A stretch of 9,609 nucleotides of DNA from NCBI GenBank assembly GCA_903908025.1, contig CAIVQM010000337.1, positions 1 through 9,609 on the forward strand, written 5' to 3'. The notes beneath the pieces are model-generated. The model did not search any database. It was not told where the DNA came from and saw only the letters and a list, made by a program, of their open reading frames with translations. The stretch comes from an uncultured bacterium. Lineage in GTDB: Bacteria > Actinomycetota > Actinomycetes > S36-B12. The translations under genes were made by a program, and so were the position numbers. Of the stretch, positions 1 to 6,241 are shown one piece after another. Positions within the stretch are counted from its first letter, which is position 1. Every line of letters starts with the position of its first letter.

Positions 1-1008
1 CGTGGGCGAGTAGGTGCCGTCAGCGGCAATGACGCGGACGCTCACGATCGCGTCATCCTCACCCGGTGCTGAGATCGACAGCACGCGCGCCTCGGCGCCG
101 TTGACGATGCCCGGCACGAAGACCTTCGTCGCCGGTGCGGCGGCGGGCGGGATCCAGTCGGTGCCGACCGTGGCCAGTCCCGACTGCTGCTCATCGTCGA
201 CGGATGCCCCGACGCGACCCGTGCGCGCGAGCACCTGAACTGCCGTGGCAGTGACACCCGGTGCGAGCACATCCAGCCGGACCACCAGCCGGTCCTGGCC
301 CTTGATGACCAGGCCGCGACCGGCCGGCGCATCGATCAGCCCCTCGGGGCCGCGGATCAGCACGTCGACGATGGCGGCCGTCTCGTCGGGATTGACGAGC
401 ACGATGCGCGTTTGGCGGCCGGCGATGGCACCGCCGCCGACGAACCAGAACTCCGAGGCCGCCGGCGCGCAGGCGGTGCTGGCCATTCCCCGGCCCTGGC
501 CACCCGGGTCACGTCCCCACTGGTCCGCGACCAGGCCGGGGGCCAGGCTGCCCTCGCCGTAGGCCTCGATCGCCGGCAGCCGCGTGCCGAACGCCTCGAT
601 CTGCGCCTGACCGCCGGGCACGAGGATCTTCGACGAGGCGGACTCCTTGCCCGGCAGGGTCTGCATCCCGGCAGAGCCATCGCCACCATCCTGGCCGGGC
701 TGGCCCGGGACCAGCGCCGCCGTCACGCGCACGCCAAGGTCGGTGCCGGCCCCCGGTTCGGGGCACAGCAGGACGGTTGAGCCGATCGGCTCGACGGTCA
801 CCGCTGCGGCCTCGACGGTCGGCGACGACTGCTGCACGAGGGCCGCGGCCAGCGTCAGGACAGCAATCCCGACGACCGACACGAGCAACGGCCGGGCACC
901 TGACAGTGGCGACCCGCGCACCTCGTCGACGGCAGGATCGACACCGGCATCTGAAGGGACGGGGTCGGGCCGCCGTTCCAGCCGCACCGAGCGTCGACGC
1001 CATGCCAT
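1..1008 (-). CDS. DUF5719 family membrane-anchored envelope protein (3' end off window)
   Basis: The reading frame is open from the ATG at 1008 to the window edge: 336 residues are visible and the C-terminus is missing. The N-terminus is Arg-rich (MAWRRRSVRLERR), followed by one hydrophobic segment at about residues 40-58 (RPLLVSVVGIAVLTLAAALV), so it is an N-in, single-pass protein with an extracytoplasmic body. The body is Gly/Ala/Val-rich and beta-like. The block near residues 190-225, containing EFWFVGGGAIAGRQTRIVLV and then NPDETAA, is what I recognise from actinobacterial DUF5719 proteins; biochemical function is not established. The start codon overlaps the stop of the upstream glycosyltransferase by one base (TGATG), so translation is probably coupled and the two products probably act together at the envelope. 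The family call is from memory of motif and gene context, not from a search. Confidence 0.85.
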   Translation of the reverse strand, partial: MAWRRRSVRLERRPDPVPSDAGVDPAVDEVRGSPLSGARPLLVSVVGIAVLTLAAALVQQSSPTVEAAAVTVEPIGSTVLLCPEPGAGTDLGVRVTAALVPGQPGQDGGDGSAGMQTLPGKESASSKILVPGGQAQIEAFGTRLPAIEAYGEGSLAPGLVADQWGRDPGGQGRGMASTACAPAASEFWFVGGGAIAGRQTRIVLVNPDETAAIVDVLIRGPEGLIDAPAGRGLVIKGQDRLVVRLDVLAPGVTATAVQVLARTGRVGASVDDEQQSGLATVGTDWIPPAAAPATKVFVPGIVNGAEARVLSISAPGEDDAIVSVRVIAADGTYSPT

Positions 1009-4000
1009 CACGCATCACCAACGATCGGACGGGGTACGGCCAGCACCGGAACGCTCGCAATCGGGAGCTCGTCGTCGAGATCCGGATCGGGATCCTCGCG
1101 ACGGCGCTCCGGCAGGGCCATGACGACGAGCGCCAGCAGCACCAGCAGTTGCAGCCACAGCCAGCGGGATCGAGATGTGTCGTCGAAGGCGATCCGCACC
1201 TGAGCGGCCCCGTCGGGGACCGTGAAGGACTGCGACCAGTCGAGCAGTCCCGGACCGGCCACGGCCGAGAGATCGCTCACGGCGCCGGATGCGTCAGTAG
1301 TGACGGCGTGCCAGCCCGGATCCGCCGCAGCCCCCGACACCAGCACGCGGTCGCCCGCCCCGTCCGGCAGCGCCTGGTCGAGGTACGGGTCCGCCGTGAC
1401 GGTGCCATCGGCGGCGACCCCGAGGGGAACGGCCTTGCTGTCGGCGAGGAGTCGGGCACGCGACGTGACACCGGCGACTCGCCACAGCACCTCGCCGGCC
1501 GAGCTCGACAGTCGGCGCAGGCCCGGCTCGCCATCAAGGGTCGGCACCAGCTCGTTCGAGGCACCTTGGGCAAGGAGGACGTAACGGATTCCGTAGCCGG
1601 CGAGAGCCTCGATCTCATCGCCACCGCGCCCCGACGTCATGGCGGCCACGTAGGGATCCAGGGCGAGCCAGGCTGATGCCGGCGGTCCGGTCTCCGCATC
1701 ACCCAACTCCGGCCCGGGTCCGTTCAGCAGGCTGTAGCGAACGCGGCCGGCCTTGTCGTCGGTGAGCATCAGCGTGCGCGGGGCCTGCGCGCCCTCCGCG
1801 TCGGCCGCGACGAACGCGGGGACGGCCGATGCCGGCAGTTTCACCACGACCGACTCCATGCCCGTTGAGAACCAGGCGGCGGACAGGATGGGCGCAAGCA
1901 CGGCGACGGTGGCGACGACCAGGGCGAGGGGCTGGCCGAGGGTGAAACTCGAGCCACCCAGCCGGGACCGCAGGCCATCGACGGCAACCGCCGCCATCGT
2001 GATCAGCGCCAGCCCGAGCAGCAGGGTCGCCTGACCCGGCCAGGGCCGGACGGCCTCCGTGGCGCCGGGGGGTGTCACGAGCACGACGGCCTGAACGAGG
2101 CCGACGGCCAGGGCCAGTCCGCCCAGGACGGCGAAGGCGCCGATGGTCCGCAGCCGATCAGAACGCAGCAGCGCGAGCAGCCCCGCCACGACGATGCCGG
2201 CCGTGAGCCACATGGGGGTCATGCCGGGGCCACCCGGGTGCAGCAGCAGCACCTCCCACGGTCGCAGTTCGGGATCGGTGATGCCCACGCTGTTGAGGCC
2301 GGGCTCCAGCAGGAACAGGGTCGGGTGGGTGAGCAGGTACACCGACCACGGCAGCAGCAGGACCAGGGGCCCGAGCAGTCCGACGGCGAGCCGCGCAATA
2401 ACAGGGCGCGAGGCGGTGCCTTGGGTGATCCGCAGGTACGCCAACGAGGCCACGCCCGCCACGAGCAGCACAAGCCACAGGGCCGGCGACACGCACAGGA
2501 CGATCGCGACGAGGATCGCCGTCCCAGCCGACCGTCGCACCGTGCCATTCGGCCCGGAGATCCGTACCAGCGACCGAAGGGCGAACGGGAGCGCAATCGC
2601 CACCATGGTCGTCCCGATGCGTCCCGACGAGACGGCCCCCGTCATCGCGGGGAGCAGGGCGTACGCCGACGCTGCCCACACGCGGATCGCCTTGCCGGGC
2701 ACCAGGCCGCGTAGGGCGATGTAGGCAGCCCAGCCCGCCAGTGGGATGCCGAGAAGGAGCAGCACGCTGACCGCCACCGGCGCCTTGCCCAGGAGGATGA
2801 ACGCGAAGGCGGCGATGACAACGAGATAGGGCGGCGATGGGGTCGTCGAACCCGGGCCAACGTCGTGCCAGGCCTGCCGGTACGTCTCCCACAGGTCGCC
2901 GCCACCGGGCGGCGCTGGGAGAAGCGCACCGCCCTGGAGTACGCCCTCGCCGAGCCACAGGCCACGCGTGCCGATGACCGTGACGATGATCAGGATGATG
3001 CCCATGAAGACACTCGGCGACCTCAGGATGCGCCGCATCAGGCCATTCGAACTGTCGCTGAGGAAGTCCGCGTCGTCGCCGACGGGACCGCTGTCCAGCG
3101 CACTCACGGATGCGGCCGTGCCGGTCGACGAACTCGTGGTCAGGACGCCCGTCAGTGCCTCAAGGCTCTGACGTACCTGGGCTCCGGCCGTAGGCCGCAG
3201 GGAGCGAACGACGCTGGCGGGCTCGGTCGATGTCCGGGCCACGAGCGCCCGAGAGGAACGCACCTTCGACGGATGCAGGGCCAGGGCGAGCACAGCACCG
3301 ACCTCGTCGCGTGCTGCCGCCACATCCTTGCCCAGCAGGTACATACCGGCGCGAACGAGACTGCCCAGCAGTAGCCGCAGGGCCACGAAGGGCGCCGCCA
3401 ATGCGGTCGCATGCGCCAGCAGGACGTGCACCGAGGCCTCGCGGTCGGCTCGGTGCGGACGCGGTGCCAGGTCGTCGGCGCGACGGCCATGCGCCGAGGC
3501 CTCGCGATGATGGATGACGGCATCGGTCGCGATGATGACGCGTTCGCCCATGCGGTGGGCGCGCCAACAGAAGTCCAGATCGTCGCGGAACAGGGGTAGC
3601 GACGGGTCGAAGCCGGCGAGGGCCTCCCACACGTCGCGGCGCACGAGCATTCCGGCCGAGCTGACGGCGAGCACGTCGCGGACTCCGTCGTGCTGGCCCT
3701 GGTCGTGCTCGCGGCGTTCGAGGCCTGTGATGCGCCGACCGGACCCGTTGATCGTGACCCCCGCCTCGAGCAGCAGACGTCGGTCGTGCCAGCCGAGCAC
3801 CTTCGGTCCGAGGATCGCCGCACTCGGGTTGTCGTCGGCCGTGTCGAGCAGATCAGCGAGGCAGGTGGCATTGGGGGCGCTGTCGTCATGCAGGAGCCAG
3901 ACCCACGACACCACGTCGGGTGCGAAGGGTTCGCGGACACGTGGCTCGAGCCGATCGAGGCCGGCCCGCACCGCCGCGCCGAAGCCGACGCGATGCTCCA

Positions 4001-4406
4001 GCCGGACCGTCCGGTCGACGCCGAAGGAGGTCGAAAGGAGGTCGGCGCTCGCGTCAACGGAACCGGTGTCGACACCAACCGCGGCATCGGGCAGTCGAGT
4101 CTGGGCGGCCAGGGTCGTCAGAACCGCAGGAAGCCACACATCACCGTCGTGGCTGATGACGACCGCGGTGACGTGATGCTCCCGACGGGGCAGCGCCGGG
4201 ACGTCATCCTCCATCGCGAGGAAGTCATCGACGTTGAACCACTCCGTGGTCTGAACCGGCTCGTCGGCGCTCACGTCGAGGCCATCGGGATCCGGTTCCA
4301 CGGCCGCGGCAGCGACGGCTTCGAATGCTCCGGTGACGTGCAGGTCGAAGAGTTCGTCGAGGTCCTCGCGCGGATCCTCGCCGCTTCGATCCTCGTCTTC
4401 CATCAC
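1008..4406 (-). CDS. Family 2 glycosyltransferase fused to a polytopic membrane domain and C-terminal ectodomain
   Basis: This 1132-residue protein has three parts. Residues 1-75 are acidic and low-complexity. Residues about 78-310 form a GT-A (family 2) glycosyltransferase domain: HVTAVVISHDG opens the fold, LLHDDSAP (171-178) supplies the metal/nucleotide-sugar acidic pair D174-D175, and RDDLDFCWR (274-282) matches the acceptor-side catalytic acidic region. From about 463 to 850 there are roughly ten hydrophobic segments, a GT-C or transporter-like membrane domain. Residues 850-1080 are hydrophilic and probably outside the cell; a last membrane helix (about 1083-1098) precedes a charged tail. 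The substrate is unknown; a nucleotide-sugar or polyprenyl-phosphate sugar used for envelope glycan is the likely case (inference). Translation may begin at GTG 4406 or the adjacent ATG 4403. A 75-base gap separates it from whiB, and it overlaps the DUF5719 gene by one base. Confidence 0.9.
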   Translation of the reverse strand: MMEDEDRSGEDPREDLDELFDLHVTGAFEAVAAAAVEPDPDGLDVSADEPVQTTEWFNVDDFLAMEDDVPALPRREHHVTAVVISHDGDVWLPAVLTTLAAQTRLPDAAVGVDTGSVDASADLLSTSFGVDRTVRLEHRVGFGAAVRAGLDRLEPRVREPFAPDVVSWVWLLHDDSAPNATCLADLLDTADDNPSAAILGPKVLGWHDRRLLLEAGVTINGSGRRITGLERREHDQGQHDGVRDVLAVSSAGMLVRRDVWEALAGFDPSLPLFRDDLDFCWRAHRMGERVIIATDAVIHHREASAHGRRADDLAPRPHRADREASVHVLLAHATALAAPFVALRLLLGSLVRAGMYLLGKDVAAARDEVGAVLALALHPSKVRSSRALVARTSTEPASVVRSLRPTAGAQVRQSLEALTGVLTTSSSTGTAASVSALDSGPVGDDADFLSDSSNGLMRRILRSPSVFMGIILIIVTVIGTRGLWLGEGVLQGGALLPAPPGGGDLWETYRQAWHDVGPGSTTPSPPYLVVIAAFAFILLGKAPVAVSVLLLLGIPLAGWAAYIALRGLVPGKAIRVWAASAYALLPAMTGAVSSGRIGTTMVAIALPFALRSLVRISGPNGTVRRSAGTAILVAIVLCVSPALWLVLLVAGVASLAYLRITQGTASRPVIARLAVGLLGPLVLLLPWSVYLLTHPTLFLLEPGLNSVGITDPELRPWEVLLLHPGGPGMTPMWLTAGIVVAGLLALLRSDRLRTIGAFAVLGGLALAVGLVQAVVLVTPPGATEAVRPWPGQATLLLGLALITMAAVAVDGLRSRLGGSSFTLGQPLALVVATVAVLAPILSAAWFSTGMESVVVKLPASAVPAFVAADAEGAQAPRTLMLTDDKAGRVRYSLLNGPGPELGDAETGPPASAWLALDPYVAAMTSGRGGDEIEALAGYGIRYVLLAQGASNELVPTLDGEPGLRRLSSSAGEVLWRVAGVTSRARLLADSKAVPLGVAADGTVTADPYLDQALPDGAGDRVLVSGAAADPGWHAVTTDASGAVSDLSAVAGPGLLDWSQSFTVPDGAAQVRIAFDDTSRSRWLWLQLLVLLALVVMALPERRREDPDPDLDDELPIASVPVLAVPRPIVGDA

Positions 4407-4413
4407 CTGAGGA

Positions 4414-4419
4414 ACTGTA
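4414..4419 (-). promoter_or_regulatory. Possible -10 hexamer (TACAGT) for the glycosyltransferase gene
   Basis: TACAGT on the minus strand fits the actinobacterial TAnnnT pattern and lies seven bases before the GTG at 4406. A transcript starting there would be leaderless or nearly so. No -35 match is visible, and AGGTG just before the ATG at 4403 could instead be a poorly spaced ribosome binding site. Read-through from whiB is equally possible because no terminator is visible between the genes. Confidence 0.3.
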
Positions 4420-4481
4420 CGTGGTGCGTCCGCAGGCGCCGCCGACCCGCGCCGGGACGTGGGACCGCTACCGGCACTGCG

Positions 4482-4739
4482 TCAGACGGCCCGCTTCTTC
4501 AAACGACGCCGCTCACGCTCGGACAGGCCACCCCAGATGCCGAACCGCTCATCCGAGTGCAGCGCGGACTCGAGGCACTCGACGCGAACATCGCAGGACA
4601 GGCAGACCTTCTTCGCCTCGCGGGTGCTTCCGCCCTTTTCAGGGAAGAACGCCTCCGGATCGGTCTGCGCGCACAGAGCGCGTTCCTGCCATTCCAACTC
4701 CTCGATGTCGGACAGGGGCACAAGCACCATGTCGGCCAC
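4482..4739 (-). CDS. whiB2: WhiB-family iron-sulfur transcriptional regulator (WhiB/WhiB2 type)
   Basis: This 85-residue protein has the complete WhiB signature. Four cysteines at 23, 46, 49 and 55 (C-X22-C-X2-C-X5-C) ligate a [4Fe-4S] cluster, the turn GIWGG is at 67-71, and a basic tail (SERERRRLKKRAV) contacts DNA. WhiB proteins bind the principal sigma factor and change promoter choice. The WhiB/WhiB2/WhmD branch controls septation and differentiation in Streptomyces and mycobacteria, together with WhiA in Streptomyces. Assignment to this branch rests on length, motif spacing and the fbiA-fbiB-guanylyltransferase neighbours, which match M. tuberculosis whiB2. The GTG at 4739 is preferred over the ATG at 4730 because a strong GAGGAGG lies eight bases before the GTG. 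It has its own promoter, so it can be expressed independently of the hydrolase upstream. Confidence 0.95.
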   Translation of the reverse strand: MADMVLVPLSDIEELEWQERALCAQTDPEAFFPEKGGSTREAKKVCLSCDVRVECLESALHSDERFGIWGGLSERERRRLKKRAV

Positions 4740-4747
4740 GCGGGGAA

Positions 4748-4754
4748 CCTCCTC
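4748..4754 (-). promoter_or_regulatory. Ribosome binding site of whiB (GAGGAGG)
   Basis: GAGGAGG on the minus strand is a strong anti-16S match, with an eight-base gap to the GTG at 4739. It decides the start: the alternative ATG at 4730 would be 17 bases away, too far. It is the only strong Shine-Dalgarno sequence found before any gene start in the window. Confidence 0.85.
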
Positions 4755-4785
4755 GACCCTGGGCGACGATCATCGCCTGAGACGT

Positions 4786-4814
4786 ATTACAGGGGTGTCA
4801 TTTACCGAAGTCAA
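4786..4814 (-). promoter_or_regulatory. Sigma70-type promoter of whiB
   Basis: On the minus strand, TTGACT (4814-4809) and TGTAAT (4791-4786) are separated by exactly 17 bases; each matches the vegetative consensus at five of six positions. Transcription would start near 4779, giving a 5' leader of about 40 bases that includes the ribosome binding site. A GACAC pentamer, the known WhiA recognition core in Streptomyces, lies in the spacer at 4799-4795. A second GACAC lies upstream at 4882-4878. The local sequence is visibly more A/T-rich than its surroundings. Confidence 0.75.
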
Positions 4815-4859
4815 GCCGGATTCGGACATTTCAGGCAGAAATCCCACTTCTTCGGCAGG

Positions 4860-4871
4860 AAAAGCGCTTTT
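4860..4871. promoter_or_regulatory. 12-bp perfect palindrome AAAAGCGCTTTT upstream of whiB (candidate operator)
   Basis: AAAAGCGCTTTT is its own reverse complement, centred on a CG step, and lies about 80-90 bases upstream of the predicted whiB transcription start and about 40 bases past the hydrolase stop codon. The A/T arms and central CG resemble LacI-family operators. It is flanked by CGGCA and TGCCG arms on the minus strand, so a hairpin in hydrolase mRNA is an alternative, but no T-tract follows, which argues against an intrinsic terminator. Confidence 0.4.
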
Positions 4872-4909
4872 GCCGGCGTGTCGCGCCCCTCCAGGCCCCG
4901 ATCACCTGA

Positions 4910-6151
4910 TCAAGACGTGGGGGCCACCGAGGCCAGGAATCCGCGTAGCAGCCCCTCATAGCGGGGCCGGTCGACGTTCCAGGACATCACGTGGCCGGCC
5001 CCCTCGAACAGCTCCAGGGACACGGTTGACGGGTTCGCCGCCGCGGCCGCGAAGTCGATGTTCACCGCCGCGGGGACAGTGGTGTCGACCGTCCCCTGGA
5101 CGATCAGCATCGGCGTCGTGAACGCCGCTGCCTCGGCCGTGTAGTCGGTCGCCGCTGTGTCGAAGCCATATCGCCAGGACGCCACCGCCAGCCCCGCGTC
5201 CGCCACGAAGCCCGGCAGGCCCATGCCCTGGGCACCGGAGCGGACCACCTGCGGGAAGCTCGACAGCGGTGCGTCGAGGAAGGCCCCCACCACCCGATCG
5301 GCGAGCGGGGAGTTCCGCAGGAAGGCCAGGCTGATCGACCCGCCCATGCTCGCGCCCGCGAGAACCACGTGCTCGGCACCGTGATCCAGCGCGTACTGGA
5401 CCGCCGCTTCCAGGTCCTGCCATTCGTCGACCCCGAACTGCCCGTAGCCGTTGCCGGCGGGAGCGAGAGCATCGTTGCGATAGCGGATCAGCAGCATCGG
5501 GTAGCCGAGTGGCGCGATCGTGCTCGCCATGCGGAGCCCCTCCAGTGGGGTCGCGCCCCGACCGTGCGTGAAGACCACCCACGTGCTCGAGGTCCCCGGA
5601 ATCAGCCACGCCGGCGTCGGCCCGAGGGGTGAGTCGTAGGTGACGTCCGCGTAGTCGAGGCCGAGGCCGAGCTTCGGATTGCGCGGGAAGTACCAGCCGT
5701 CCAAGGACGCGGCATCGCCAGCGACGGGCGGCGTGCCCAGGACATCGGCCGTCACGGTCCGCGTGCCAGAAACCGTGTCACCGCGATCAGTCGTGTCGGG
5801 GTCGGCAGTCTGGACGTAGCCGCCCTCGGCCGTGGCGATCCCGATCAGGCCCTGATCGTCCCAGCCCCCATCACTGCCCTGGTACGAGATCCGGGTGCCG
5901 TCGACGGACGTCACGGACATCGGGAACGCCACATCGGCGCGATTGACGCGGGCACCGTCACCGATCAGGCCACTGATGTACCAGAGACCGGATGTGGTGA
6001 GCGCGATCGCGACGACGAGCAGCACAGCGATGAGCACCCACGGCCAGCGGCGGCGGCGGCGGCGCGGGGCCGCATGCGTGGCGATCACCGAAGGCTCCGG
6101 TGCCTGCTCGACCACGACGATCGGGAGTTCCGCGGTCACATCGTCGGACAT
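4910..6151 (-). CDS. Membrane-anchored alpha/beta hydrolase (serine hydrolase)
   Basis: From the ATG at 6151 the protein is 413 residues. An Arg run (30-35) precedes one transmembrane helix at about 36-61, so the catalytic part probably lies outside the cytoplasm. A linker of about 100 residues leads to an alpha/beta-hydrolase fold with HGRG (oxyanion region, about 196), nucleophile Ser268 in GASMGGS, Asp356 in GTVDTTVP and His387 in GAGHVMSW, a complete triad in the expected order. The substrate is unknown; related proteins are esterases, acyl hydrolases or peptidases. An in-frame GTG at 6208 would add 19 residues, but neither start has a Shine-Dalgarno sequence. I prefer the ATG because CAGAAT sits six bases before it, as expected for a leaderless message. 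The gene is divergent from fbiA and lies upstream of, and codirectional with, whiB (170-base gap). Confidence 0.9.
   Translation of the reverse strand: MSDDVTAELPIVVVEQAPEPSVIATHAAPRRRRRRWPWVLIAVLLVVAIALTTSGLWYISGLIGDGARVNRADVAFPMSVTSVDGTRISYQGSDGGWDDQGLIGIATAEGGYVQTADPDTTDRGDTVSGTRTVTADVLGTPPVAGDAASLDGWYFPRNPKLGLGLDYADVTYDSPLGPTPAWLIPGTSSTWVVFTHGRGATPLEGLRMASTIAPLGYPMLLIRYRNDALAPAGNGYGQFGVDEWQDLEAAVQYALDHGAEHVVLAGASMGGSISLAFLRNSPLADRVVGAFLDAPLSSFPQVVRSGAQGMGLPGFVADAGLAVASWRYGFDTAATDYTAEAAAFTTPMLIVQGTVDTTVPAAVNIDFAAAAANPSTVSLELFEGAGHVMSWNVDRPRYEGLLRGFLASVAPTS
6047..6064 (-). repeat. Six tandem CGC codons encoding an arginine run
   Basis: Six exact GCG units (CGC on the coding strand) encode the six arginines directly before the hydrolase transmembrane helix. 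The run supplies the positive-inside signal that orients the helix. Because the unit is three bases, slippage would change the number of arginines without breaking the frame. Confidence 0.8.
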
Positions 6152-6157
6152 GCCGAC

Positions 6158-6163
6158 ATTCTG
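6158..6163 (-). promoter_or_regulatory. Possible -10 hexamer (CAGAAT) for the hydrolase gene
   Basis: CAGAAT on the minus strand is followed by six bases (GTCGGC) and then the ATG at 6151, so a transcript would begin at the A of the start codon. This is the spacing of leaderless actinobacterial genes, and no Shine-Dalgarno sequence is present. There is no convincing -35. If translation really starts at GTG 6208 this hexamer would be coding and the call would be wrong. Confidence 0.4.
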
Positions 6164-6215
6164 CGGCACCGACCGCGCTGATGGCGGCGGCGCCACGACG
6201 ACGGCCACGAACCCG

Positions 6216-6231
6216 TGTCACCCATCTGACA
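6216..6231. promoter_or_regulatory. Inverted repeat TGTCA-N6-TGACA before fbiA (candidate operator)
   Basis: TGTCA and TGACA are perfect five-base arms separated by CCCATC, ending ten bases before the fbiA start codon and overlapping the possible fbiA -10 hexamer by two bases. A dimeric regulator bound here would cover the fbiA start site and lie in the divergent region shared with the hydrolase gene. The arms are short, so chance is possible. Confidence 0.35.
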
Positions 6232-6235
6232 GGAT
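6230..6235 (+). promoter_or_regulatory. Possible -10 hexamer or weak ribosome binding site (CAGGAT) of fbiA
   Basis: CAGGAT is followed by six bases (GACCCG) and then the ATG at 6242, the same geometry as before the divergent hydrolase gene. It can be read as a -10 element for a leaderless message, or its AGGA as a weak Shine-Dalgarno sequence seven bases from the ATG. The sequence alone cannot separate the two readings. Confidence 0.4.
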
Positions 6236-6241
6236 GACCCG

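Noticed and set aside
509..1060. A 183-codon minus-strand open frame beginning before the DUF5719 start
   Set aside because: It is in a different frame from the DUF5719 protein and lacks its transmembrane helix and family block.
777..1676. A 299-codon plus-strand open frame over the glycosyltransferase/DUF5719 junction
   Set aside because: Composition is Arg/Gly/His-rich shadow-like, with no domain, and both strands' coding evidence favours the minus-strand genes.
2158..2958. A 266-codon minus-strand open frame inside the glycosyltransferase membrane region
   Set aside because: It is an out-of-frame shadow rich in Arg, Pro and Ala; the overlapping frame encodes coherent membrane helices.
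4407..4481. Possible intrinsic terminator between whiB and the glycosyltransferase gene
   Set aside because: The stretch is G/C-rich but I find no clean stem followed by a T-tract.
4784..4789. TAATAC as the whiB -10 element
   Set aside because: It gives a 19-base spacer to TTGACT; TGTAAT, two bases closer, gives the standard 17 and matches consensus equally well.
3690..4961. A 423-codon open frame on the plus strand, antisense to the glycosyltransferase start and whiB
   Set aside because: It runs antisense through two genes with clear family motifs, shows no recognisable domain, and such long antisense frames are common in GC-rich DNA. It also crosses the whiB promoter.
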